7,333 nucleotides of DNA from an uncultured Bryobacterales bacterium (GTDB taxonomy: Bacteria; Acidobacteriota; Terriglobia; Bryobacterales; Bryobacteraceae): NCBI GenBank assembly GCA_937859895.1, contig CALMAV010000125.1, forward strand, positions 1 through 7,333. The letters are read 5' to 3'. The position numbers and the translations under genes were made by a program. Shown here piece by piece: positions 1 to 6,289 of the stretch. Position 1 is the first letter of the stretch; each line of letters starts with the position of its first letter. The notes below the pieces were generated by a model that was not told the origin of the DNA, made no database searches, and was given only the letters and a program-made list of their open reading frames with translations.

Positions 1-1463
1 GTATAGATCTTGGCAGTGATGGGATTGTAATTACCAGTTCCTAAGTGGAGGTAGCGGCGGATGGTCTCGCCCTCTCGCCGAACGACCATGGCCATTTTGG
101 CGTGAACCTTCACTCCCGGCAGCCCATAGACTACGTGAACGCCTTCGCGCTCCAGCTTCTGCGCCCATTCGATATTGCTTTCCTCATCGAAGCGCGCCTT
201 TAACTCCACGAGTACCGCCACCTGTTTGCCCTGCTGCCCAGCATCCAAAAGCGCTTCAACGATAGGTGAGTTCCGCCCCACCCGATAAAGCGTCATTTTT
301 ATGGCAAGCACGTCCGGATCATTCGCGCTGAAGCGTAGGAAGTCCACCACAGGCTGGAAGGATTCATACGGCTGATGCAGTAGGATGTCGTTCTCGCGTA
401 TAGCGGCAAAGATCTCATTACCCGATGCGCCCGCAAATCCTTTTGGAACCGCTGGTATGAAAGGCTTGTCTTTCAGGTCTGGGCGGTCAATGGCAAGCAG
501 AGCCCGTGTTCGGCTTAAATCAATGGGACCCTCAACGCGATAAATATCGCCGGCATCCAATTCGAGATTGCTCGTCAGTAGGTCGACCAGGCGAGGCGGC
601 ATCCCGGTATTGATCTGCAACCGAACCGCATCGCGAAAGCGTCGTTGCCACACTGCTTCCTGAACGCTCTCCAGCAGGTCATCGGTCTCTAATTCCTGAA
701 TGGCCAACTCCGCATCGCGGGTGAGATGGAACAGGTCCGCCTCCAGGATGTCCATCTCCGGGAAGAGATGTCGAAGGTTCGCGATAATCACCTGCTCAAG
801 CCAGATGAAGGCAACCTCGCCGGCGCGCGACGGAATAGGAACGAGCTGCGGCAGTGAATCCGGAACCTTGATTCTGGCGAATCGTTCTTGCGCATCGCCA
901 TTACTAACCGTAGCGGCAATATTGAGGCTCAGGTTCGAGATGTGCGGAAAGGGCCGGCCCTGGTCCACAGCCAGCGGCGTCAGGACTGGGTATACGATAC
1001 GGCGGAAGTAATCGTCAACCGCTGTTTTCTGCTGAGCATTCAGCCCGTCGAGCTCTACTATATGAATGCCTTCTTCGCGCAGCGCCGGCATGAGTTCGCC
1101 TCGCCACAGTTGATAAATCTCGCCGGCTAACTCTGTTACGCGCTGGCGAATCAGCTCCAGCTGTTCAATGGGCGAGCGCCCATCCATGCTGATTTCAGTA
1201 GTGCGCGTCTCCAACTGCTGCCAGAGCCCAGCCACTCGGACCATGAAGAATTCATCGATATTCGACCCGAGTATGGAAAGAAACTTGACCCGCTCCAGGA
1301 GTGGCGTACTTTCATCCCGTGCCTCATCCAGTACCCGGCGCTGAAACTCCAGCAGGCTCAGGTGCGGATTCAAATAAAGATCTTTTGCGTCGAGCCTTTG
1401 AGGCGGAGTGACCGGCTCCGCACTCGCCGCGGTGACCCGCCTTTTTGTCGTTCGAGTGGCCAT
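1..1463 (-). CDS. ppk1: Polyphosphate kinase 1 (PPK1), N-terminal 487 residues, cut by window edge
   Basis: PPK1 reversibly moves the gamma phosphate of ATP onto a growing inorganic polyphosphate chain. I translated the minus strand from the ATG at 1463; it stays open to base 1. The N-terminal domain is clear (LSLLEFQRRVLDEA at about residue 35, then SNIDEFFMVRVAGL). The catalytic C1 domain follows: LYRV with Arg394, ARFDEESNIEW with Arg424, VHAKMA with His454 and GTGNYN near the cut. With a constant offset of 19, these match E. coli Arg375, Arg405 and the phosphorylated His435. PPK1 is usually about 690-720 residues, so the C2 domain with the second conserved histidine lies outside the window. 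The first 28 residues are a poorly conserved basic/Pro-rich extension. An AGGG lies about 7 bases before the chosen ATG. The family call is firm; the start is likely. Confidence 0.97.
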   Translation of the reverse strand, partial: MATRTTKRRVTAASAEPVTPPQRLDAKDLYLNPHLSLLEFQRRVLDEARDESTPLLERVKFLSILGSNIDEFFMVRVAGLWQQLETRTTEISMDGRSPIEQLELIRQRVTELAGEIYQLWRGELMPALREEGIHIVELDGLNAQQKTAVDDYFRRIVYPVLTPLAVDQGRPFPHISNLSLNIAATVSNGDAQERFARIKVPDSLPQLVPIPSRAGEVAFIWLEQVIIANLRHLFPEMDILEADLFHLTRDAELAIQELETDDLLESVQEAVWQRRFRDAVRLQINTGMPPRLVDLLTSNLELDAGDIYRVEGPIDLSRTRALLAIDRPDLKDKPFIPAVPKGFAGASGNEIFAAIRENDILLHQPYESFQPVVDFLRFSANDPDVLAIKMTLYRVGRNSPIVEALLDAGQQGKQVAVLVELKARFDEESNIEWAQKLEREGVHVVYGLPGVKVHAKMAMVVRREGETIRRYLHLGTGNYNPITAKIY

Positions 1464-1507
1464 CAGTCGCCCTTGTATGTACCTTCTTCTTACTCTAGTT
1501 CTTCGCC

Positions 1508-1536
1508 ATATGAAAACGCCATGAATTTACCGACAA
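1508..1536 (-). promoter_or_regulatory. Weak candidate promoter for ppk1
   Basis: On the minus strand, TTGTCG (1536-1531) and TCATAT (1513-1508) are 17 bases apart, placing a transcript start near 1501, about 38 bases before the ppk1 ATG. The -10 matches TATAAT at only three of six positions, so this is a guess from position and spacing. Confidence 0.22.
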
Positions 1537-1593
1537 CCCTAGGATTGTCTATCGATTCGAGACACCGCAAGTCATCTTTCACTCGGCTCAACA

Positions 1594-1622
1594 TTGACCT
1601 TTGTTCACCGTGTTGTTACCAT
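1594..1622 (+). promoter_or_regulatory. Sigma70-type extended -10 promoter for the initiator tRNA
   Basis: TTGACC (1594-1599) resembles the -35 box. It is followed after exactly 17 bases by TACCAT (1617-1622), a four-of-six match to the -10 box, preceded by a TG at 1614-1615 in the extended -10 position. The expected start point is about 1628-1630, which coincides with the first base of the mature tRNA. The assignment rests on motif match and position only. Confidence 0.5.
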
Positions 1623-1627
1623 CTCAG

Positions 1628-1704
<77 letters not shown>

Positions 1705-1967
1705 ATCAAATTACTAAGCTAGAGTAAATCCCAAACTCAGACTTGTTCTCTGTACTCCAATAGGAAACAGTTTAGGCGCTCGCCCGTAAAGGCTGAGCAC
1801 CATCGTGGCAACTTTCCTATTCGCTTTGGTTACTTCATTCAGTGAGTGCTCCAAAGCATCTCCGAGCTGCTGCTGTTGCCATTAAATCTGCGGGCATCTT
1901 AATCGTGCTTTTTATGCCTGTATATTGTGGCGTCACCGGTAGTCACTGACGGTCTCCCCTCGTCGAA
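1705..1967. other. Noncoding spacer between the tRNA and the RibD_C gene
   Basis: I find no credible gene here. It should hold the 3' end of the tRNA transcript and that of the minus-strand gene ending at 1968, since transcription converges. Besides the 1759-1821 inverted repeat, there are two weak stems: GGCAT/ATGCC at 1893-1918, whose loop ends in a T-run, and CGTCA/TGACG at 1931-1951. None is a textbook terminator. I see no second copy of the tRNA 3' end that would mark an integrated element. Confidence 0.5.
1759..1821. repeat. 9-bp perfect inverted repeat, 45-nt spacer
   Basis: AATAGGAAA (1759-1767) and TTTCCTATT (1813-1821) are exact reverse complements. The 45-base loop contains its own small stem, TTTA-GGC / GCC-(CG)-TAAA at 1771-1790, with a GCTC loop. 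It lies about 55 bases downstream of the tRNA. It could be a structured transcript end or the trace of a small element. No transposase or flanking target duplication is visible. Confidence 0.4.
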
Positions 1968-2549
1968 CTACCCGGTCCTCAACGGTCCGACGACCATGTA
2001 AGTACTGAATATAATGCCGGACGGCATCGCTTTCGTGCTGATGAGCTCGAAGGAGCGTGCCGAGGTTCCCTCCGCAAAGAAGCGCTTCCCCGTGCCCAAC
2101 AGGACCGGATAAACAATCAGCAGGACCTCCTCCGCAAGCCCATGTTCGAGCAGGGTCGATGTCAGCGTGGAGCTACCCCAAAGGATAAGGTCCGGGCCGT
2201 CCTGCGACTTAACGCGGCGAACGCCTTCGACGAGGTCCGGTCCAAGGTCCTCGGACGGGCCCCATTCAAGACTTTCCGGACGATGGGTAGCAACATATTT
2301 TGTTGCTGCATTGAGGCCGTCCGCCAACGGACTGCTCGGCGCTTTAGGCCAGTAGCCCGACCAGATATCGTAGGTGCGACGGCCAAGCAGCAAATCGAAG
2401 CTCTCGCCCTGCGCGGCGACGACTGCCTCCCGGCCGGCGGTGGTTCGATAAGGCGCGGTCCAGTCGCTGTAGGGAAAATCACCGTCGTCGCCCGAGGCCT
2501 GGATCACGCCGTCTAGCGAGATATGTTCGATGATTTTGAGCTTTCTCAT
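1968..2549 (-). CDS. Dihydrofolate-reductase-fold protein, RibD C-terminal domain family (YyaP/YwjB-like)
   Basis: The 193-residue protein is a single RibD_C domain, the DHFR-like fold that binds NADPH. It opens with KLKIIEHISLDGVI (residues 3-16, first strand). LLLGRRTYDIWSGYWP follows (53-68), the typical nucleotide-contacting turn and helix. DLILWGSSTLTSTLL (120-134) is the second cofactor loop, and EEVLLIVYPVLLGTGKRFF (140-158) the characteristic C-terminal strand and turn. Stand-alone members are common in soil bacteria and are annotated as dihydrofolate reductase family proteins, but their substrate is mostly unknown. Lacking the deaminase half of RibD, this is unlikely to be the riboflavin enzyme. 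The ATG directly follows the TAA of the DUF1801 gene, so the two are probably translated from one message. Family call firm, reaction unknown. Confidence 0.9.
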   Translation of the reverse strand: MRKLKIIEHISLDGVIQASGDDGDFPYSDWTAPYRTTAGREAVVAAQGESFDLLLGRRTYDIWSGYWPKAPSSPLADGLNAATKYVATHRPESLEWGPSEDLGPDLVEGVRRVKSQDGPDLILWGSSTLTSTLLEHGLAEEVLLIVYPVLLGTGKRFFAEGTSARSFELISTKAMPSGIIFSTYMVVGPLRTG

Positions 2550-2978
2550 TTAAGCCTCTGTGTTCTGGGTTACTCGCCCGGACTTCGGCCTGCTTTTGCC
2601 CTCAAGATTGAGCGCCACTGCAGCGCGGATAAGATCCTTCAAGGCCGCCTCATTAATCTTCTCGCCTTCGTGGATGTCGATGGCGCGTCTGACATTCCCG
2701 TCAAGGCTGGAGTTGAATAAACCTGAAGGATCCTTCAACGCAGCTCCTTTAGCAAATGTCATCTTGACAATGCTTTTGTACGTCTCTCCCGTGCAGACAA
2801 TTCCGCCGTGGGACCAAACGGGAGTTCCCCTCCACTTCCACTCTTCGACAATCTCAGGGTCTGCTTCGTGCATGATTTCACGCACTTTCGCAAGCGTCTC
2901 CCCGCGCCAGTCTCCAAGTTCCTTGATCTTCTCTTCGATGAATGCAGAGGCAGATTGCACCGGGATAGGCTTTTTCAT
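2550..2978 (-). CDS. DUF1801 domain protein (YdhG-like)
   Basis: This 142-residue soluble protein has no signal peptide or membrane segment and matches the DUF1801 family over nearly its whole length. Landmarks are the N-terminal helices with LAKVREIMHEADPEIVEEWKWRGTPVW (29-55), where the tryptophan-rich W-K-W-x-G-x-P-x-W stretch is the family signature. A strand with YKSIVKMTFAKGAAL (67-81) follows, then FNSSLDGNVRRAIDIHEGEKINEAAL (88-113), ending in a basic tail. The family fold is compact and its biochemical role is not established. It is the first gene of a two-gene unit with the RibD_C protein, with a zero-base junction. Only weak ribosome-binding sequence precedes the ATG at 2978, which lies about 90 bases from the divergent peptidase gene. 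Confidence 0.88.
   Translation of the reverse strand: MKKPIPVQSASAFIEEKIKELGDWRGETLAKVREIMHEADPEIVEEWKWRGTPVWSHGGIVCTGETYKSIVKMTFAKGAALKDPSGLFNSSLDGNVRRAIDIHEGEKINEAALKDLIRAAVALNLEGKSRPKSGRVTQNTEA
2555..2559 (-). promoter_or_regulatory. Ribosome binding site of the RibD_C gene inside the DUF1801 gene
   Basis: AGAGG on the minus strand lies five bases ahead of the ATG at 2549, inside the last codons of the upstream gene. The junction reads AGAGGCTTAAATG, so stop and start codons are contiguous. This fixes the start and implies translational coupling. Confidence 0.7.
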
Positions 2979-3067
2979 GTCCAGCTCACACTATCTTCGC
3001 TGGGCTCAGCCTAACCTGCAATCTCCCACAGCTTGACCCGCTGCCAAGTTACAGTAAGTACTCGCTC

Positions 3068-5230
3068 ATGTTTCGCAAAACTGCATTCGTACTACTTACC
3101 GTTGCCGCTGCGCTACGGTCTGCCGAAACCAAGAAGCCAGTAACGATAGAGGCACTCATGCATGCCGCTCCTGCAGCCCCGGACGAGGTAGTTTGGTCGC
3201 CTGATGGCAAGCAGTTTGTGTCGCAGGACGAAGGCAAGTTGACGGTGTACACCGTTCGCTCAGGCAAGACCCGCGAGGTGCTGGCGCTTTTCAAGTTGCA
3301 GGACGTGGCGGAGAAAGCCGAGCGGCCGGCCCTCACAGATTGGACCAATCGGCGGGTTAGCGAAACAAACATTCAATGGTTCCCGAACAATAAGCGCCTC
3401 CTGGTGTCCGAGGCGGGCGATCTGTTTACTGTGGACGTGAACAAAGGCGCCTTCGATCAACTGACGCATACCTCGCAGGTGGAGCGTGACCCCAAGCTGT
3501 CGCCGGATGGCCGCTCGGTCTCGTTTCGCAAAGGTCCTGACCTGTTCGTTCTCGATGTCGAGTCAAAGGAGGTGCGGCAGCTAACCAGCAACGGATCTGA
3601 GACTCTCTTGAACGGTCAGTTGGATTGGGTCTATCCCGAGGAACTGGATCTGGGAACGGCGCACTGGTGGTCGCCCGATTCGCAGTCGATTGCCTACCTC
3701 CAATTCGATATCAGCCATGAGCCAATCTTTCCGCAAGTGTCGCTGCTGAAGCCACGTGGAGTGCTGGAGCCGGAACGATACCCAAAAGCAGGCGACCCGA
3801 ATGCAGAGGTGCGCTTAGGTGTGGTAGCTGCTAAAGGCGGCGAAACCCACTGGATGAATCTTGGCGAGCCACGCGATAATCTGCTGGCCCGCGTCGCTTG
3901 GGCCTCCGATAGCCGTGAGTTAGCCGCCGTGAAGTTGAACCGTGTGCAAGATAAGCTCGATCTGTATCTGGCAAATGCGCAGACTGGAAGCGCACGAGTG
4001 GTGCTACACGAGGAATCTTCCACCTGGATCAACCTGGCCAAGGGTGACCGCGAGCCGATTTTTCTCACCGGCAGTAATCAGTTCCTTTGGACAAGCGAAC
4101 GGGACGGCTTCCGCCATATTTACCTCTACAACGCAGATGGGCGGTTGCAAAAACAGCTGACAAGCGGAGGGTGGGAAGTGACGGAAATCTGCGGGGTAGA
4201 TCCGGAGGCCAAGCACGTTTACTATGTGTCGACAGAGGCCAGTCCTCTCCAGCGACAGTTGTACTCAATCGGGTTGGATGGGGCCGGAAAGCAACGGCTG
4301 ACCGAGGCAAGCGGAACACATCAAATCTCGCTGGCGCCGGATGCGTCTTCCTATCTGGATACCTTCAGCAGCCTGAAAGAGATACCGCGTACTGTTCTGT
4401 TCGCAAACGACGGCAAGGAGATCCGGCAGTACCGAGCGCCGGACGAAACAGAGGTCAACACTTACAACCTGCAGCCCACCGAGATAGTGACGGTGAAGGG
4501 TGATGATGGAACGGATTTGTATGCGCGCTTAACAAAGCCGGCCGGATTTAACCCGGCGCAGAAATATCCGGTAATCGTCATGGTCTATGGTGGACCCGGC
4601 GTGCAAACAGTGAGCGACTCCTGGACTGGACTTTCGTTGTCCCAAGTATTGGCGCAGAAAGGATTCGCCGTTTGGGCCCTGGATAATCGCGGGTCCTTTC
4701 ACCGTGGCCACAAATTTGAGGAAGCGATCTACCACCACATGGGCCAACGCGAACTAGAAGATCAGCAGACCGGCATCAAACACCTGATTGGGATGGGTTT
4801 TGTGGATCCCCAGCGCATCGGATTGTTTGGCTGGAGCTATGGCGGTTATATGACGCTGTATACAGTGACGAACGCGCCCGGCCTGATTAAAGCGGCGGTG
4901 GCCGGAGCGCCTGTCACAAGCTGGCGCAATTACGACAGCATCTACACCGAGCGCTATATGGGCCTGCCAGACGAAAATGCCGAAGCTTACAAGACAACTT
5001 CGCCACAGACGAAGGCCAGCGACCTGCGATCGAAGTTATTGATCATCCACAATATCGAGGATGACAACGTTCATTTTGCCAACACAATGCAGATGGCTGA
5101 CGCCCTAGAGCAGGCCGGCAAGCCTTTTTATATGCTCACTTACCCGCAACGTTCTCATGGCGTTAGTGGGCCGGTGCGTCGTCACATGTATGAGGAAATT
5201 GTTGGCTTCTTTGAGCAGGATTTAAGGTAA
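3068..5230 (+). CDS. Exported dipeptidyl-peptidase IV family serine peptidase (S9B)
   Basis: S9B enzymes remove dipeptides, typically X-Pro or X-Ala, from peptide N termini. The 720-residue length fits the family. Residues 1-19 form a signal peptide (Arg-Lys, then a hydrophobic FVLLTVAAAL run and likely cleavage after RSA), so it acts in the periplasm or outside. A DPPIV beta-propeller spans about 40-440, with several SPDG/SPDS blade motifs. DWVYPEE (186-192) carries the double glutamate, Glu191-Glu192, that binds the substrate amino terminus in DPP IV. The alpha/beta hydrolase domain has Tyr507 in VYGGPG (oxyanion hole), the nucleophile Ser590 in GWSYGGY, Asp665 in IEDDNVHF and His697 in RSHG, so the triad is complete. 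The usual HG before the Asp loop reads HN. No clear ribosome binding site precedes the ATG, but the signal peptide supports this start. Class firm, exact specificity inferred. Confidence 0.95.
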   Translation: MFRKTAFVLLTVAAALRSAETKKPVTIEALMHAAPAAPDEVVWSPDGKQFVSQDEGKLTVYTVRSGKTREVLALFKLQDVAEKAERPALTDWTNRRVSETNIQWFPNNKRLLVSEAGDLFTVDVNKGAFDQLTHTSQVERDPKLSPDGRSVSFRKGPDLFVLDVESKEVRQLTSNGSETLLNGQLDWVYPEELDLGTAHWWSPDSQSIAYLQFDISHEPIFPQVSLLKPRGVLEPERYPKAGDPNAEVRLGVVAAKGGETHWMNLGEPRDNLLARVAWASDSRELAAVKLNRVQDKLDLYLANAQTGSARVVLHEESSTWINLAKGDREPIFLTGSNQFLWTSERDGFRHIYLYNADGRLQKQLTSGGWEVTEICGVDPEAKHVYYVSTEASPLQRQLYSIGLDGAGKQRLTEASGTHQISLAPDASSYLDTFSSLKEIPRTVLFANDGKEIRQYRAPDETEVNTYNLQPTEIVTVKGDDGTDLYARLTKPAGFNPAQKYPVIVMVYGGPGVQTVSDSWTGLSLSQVLAQKGFAVWALDNRGSFHRGHKFEEAIYHHMGQRELEDQQTGIKHLIGMGFVDPQRIGLFGWSYGGYMTLYTVTNAPGLIKAAVAGAPVTSWRNYDSIYTERYMGLPDENAEAYKTTSPQTKASDLRSKLLIIHNIEDDNVHFANTMQMADALEQAGKPFYMLTYPQRSHGVSGPVRRHMYEEIVGFFEQDLR

Positions 5231-5247
5231 GCAGCCCCAAACTAATT

Positions 5248-5310
5248 TTCAGAAACTTCCACCAGAGAAAAGTATGGCTGGCCTTGCTAAGCCAGGGTTA
5301 AGTCTCTGAA
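5248..5310. repeat. Compound hairpin just downstream of the peptidase gene
   Basis: TTCAGAAACTT (5248-5258) pairs with AAGTCTCTGAA (5300-5310) at 10 of 11 positions. Inside the 41-base interval is a second stem, TGGCT (5275-5279) with AGCCA (5290-5294). It begins 18 bases after the peptidase stop codon, so it may act as a transcript end or a 3' stabiliser. It has no following T-run, so it is not a classical intrinsic terminator. Confidence 0.4.
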
Positions 5311-5347
5311 CTTAGAAACGCCGCGTTGCCATCGGGATTGTAGCGCA

Positions 5348-5581
5348 TCAGCTTCCACGTTTCTTCCCGGCATCTTTAAAGCCGGCGTTTGGCATGACAC
5401 GTAACATGAAGTCGCCAAATAACGGAACCGTAAACTCAAGGTAACCGTGCGACGGAGTGTAGATCATACCTTTATGAATCAGTCCATTGCGCAATGGCGC
5501 GACCGACTGGACTTTCCTAACGGATCCACCTGAATGTATACGCTCTTTACCGGAGTATAAGGTAAACGTTCTATACGTCAA
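5348..5581 (-). pseudogene. Decayed C-terminal fragment of an AAA-type ATPase
   Basis: The open frame from a TTG at 5581 encodes 77 residues. Its stretch GSVRKVQSVAPLRNGLIHKGMIYTPSHGYLEFTVPLFGDFMLRVMP (19-64) reads like the extreme C terminus of a large family of bacterial AAA/Orc1-Cdc6-like ATPases. There a winged-helix segment of the form 'KVQSVAP.R..LI.KGMIY.P.HG...FTVPLFDEFM.R..P' ends the protein. This is recall of family sequences, not a search. The ATPase core (Walker A and B) is absent, and going upstream (towards 5749) I recognise no further part of it before hslV begins. The simplest reading is that hslV-side deletion left only the tail. A real small winged-helix protein remains possible but less likely, as the TTG start lacks a good ribosome binding site. 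Confidence 0.55.
5536..5576. repeat. Imperfect inverted repeat inside the ATPase remnant
   Basis: GTATA...TTTACC (5536-5551) faces GGTAAA...TATAC (5561-5576) around a 9-base loop. The inner six and outer five pairs are exact, with five unpaired positions between them. It lies in the 5' part of the remnant, where the ATPase similarity fades, so it may mark the junction where the older gene was broken. It could also be chance. Confidence 0.25.
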
Positions 5582-5749
5582 TAACTTTCCTACAAGTCTT
5601 CCTCCAGCGGCCTATAAGCGAGAAAGCCCAACTCGGAGTTGGAATCATCGAACTTGCTGACTGGCAGAAGCCACTCAACTTGAGGAGATGAGCCAACAGC
5701 AATGCTCCAATGGCTCAGGCCCCTGTGCTGAAATGTAATTGCAAAAGTA
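5582..5749 (+). other. Leader region upstream of hslV
   Basis: No gene is recognisable here on either strand. The region should carry the hslVU promoter, but I find no convincing -35/-10 pair. A GAGGAG at 5682-5687 is far too distant from the hslV start to serve it. The main structure is the inverted repeat at 5689-5717. Confidence 0.4.
5689..5717 (+). promoter_or_regulatory. Inverted repeat TGAGCCA-N15-TGGCTCA ahead of hslV
   Basis: TGAGCCA (5689-5695) and TGGCTCA (5711-5717) are exact reverse complements, with AGC-AAT-GCT symmetry inside the loop. The element ends 32 bases before the hslV ATG. It could be an operator or a stem in the mRNA leader. It is not the CIRCE heat-shock operator (TTAGCACTC-N9-GAGTGCTAA). 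Confidence 0.4.
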
Positions 5750-6289
5750 ATGACGAGAAGAATCCGTTCGACGACGATCCTCTGCGTGCGCCGGGACGGC
5801 AAAGTAGTTTTAGCGGGCGACGGACAAGTCACCGCAGGTAGTGAGATCTTGAAGGGCGGAGCCAAGAAACTTCGCCGCTTGTACAACGGGAAAATCCTTT
5901 CTGGGTTCGCTGGTTCCACGGCAGATGCGTTTGCGCTCTTCGCGCGATTCGAAGCCAAGCTGGAGCAGTATAGCGGCAACCTGCCACGTAGTGTTGTGGA
6001 GCTTGCCAAGGAGTGGCGGACTGATCGTATGCTCCGCCATTTGGAAGCACTGCTCCTAGTAGCTGACACCGAAGACATGTACATCGTCAGCGGCACTGGC
6101 GACGTGATTGAGCCAGATAGTCCGATTGCGGCAATCGGTTCGGGTGGAGCATTCGCCAAATCGGCCGCCATTGCATTGCTGGAGAACTCGACGATGGGCG
6201 CGAGAGAGATCGTTGAGAAATCGATGAAGATCGCGGGTGATGTGTGTATCTACACTAACGGCAACATCACCTTTGAGGAGCTTGGCTAA
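5750..6289 (+). CDS. hslV: ATP-dependent protease proteolytic subunit HslV (ClpQ)
   Basis: HslV is the threonine peptidase of the cytoplasmic HslUV protease: two stacked hexamers degrade proteins unfolded by HslU. At 179 residues it has normal length. The mature protein should begin at Thr8 (sequence RIRS/TTILCV), leaving a seven-residue propeptide. On mature numbering the catalytic Asp17 and Lys33 are present as Asp24 (AGDGQVT) and Lys40 (GAKKLRRL). Other conserved stretches are GFAGSTADAF, ELAKEWRTDRMLR, LEALLLVAD, AIGSGG and AGDVCIYTN. The usual GSGGPYA reads GSGGAFA. An in-frame TGA at 5729 excludes starts further upstream, and no good ribosome binding site precedes the ATG. The stop codon overlaps the hslU start by one base. 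Confidence 0.97.
   Translation: MTRRIRSTTILCVRRDGKVVLAGDGQVTAGSEILKGGAKKLRRLYNGKILSGFAGSTADAFALFARFEAKLEQYSGNLPRSVVELAKEWRTDRMLRHLEALLLVADTEDMYIVSGTGDVIEPDSPIAAIGSGGAFAKSAAIALLENSTMGAREIVEKSMKIAGDVCIYTNGNITFEELG
6275..6280 (+). promoter_or_regulatory. Ribosome binding site of hslU inside hslV
   Basis: GAGGAG lies eight bases before the hslU ATG at 6289 and is the best ribosome binding site in the window. Together with the TAATG stop/start overlap it fixes the hslU start and suggests coupled translation that keeps the two subunits balanced. Confidence 0.8.

Noticed and set aside
700..1130. Two overlapping plus-strand open frames opposite ppk1
   Set aside because: Both are antisense to conserved PPK1 codons; the protein similarity is entirely on the minus strand.
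2560..3036. 158-residue plus-strand open frame opposite the DUF1801 gene
   Set aside because: Its composition is rich in Ser, Pro and Leu as expected of a reverse-complement shadow, while the minus strand gives a clear DUF1801 protein.
5689..5717. CIRCE/HrcA heat-shock operator
   Set aside because: The arms and spacer length do not match TTAGCACTC-N9-GAGTGCTAA.
5590..6171. 193-residue minus-strand open frame opposite hslV
   Set aside because: Most of it is the antisense of hslV. The part outside (5590-5749) has no motif I recognise, so I did not count it as a gene or as more of the ATPase remnant.
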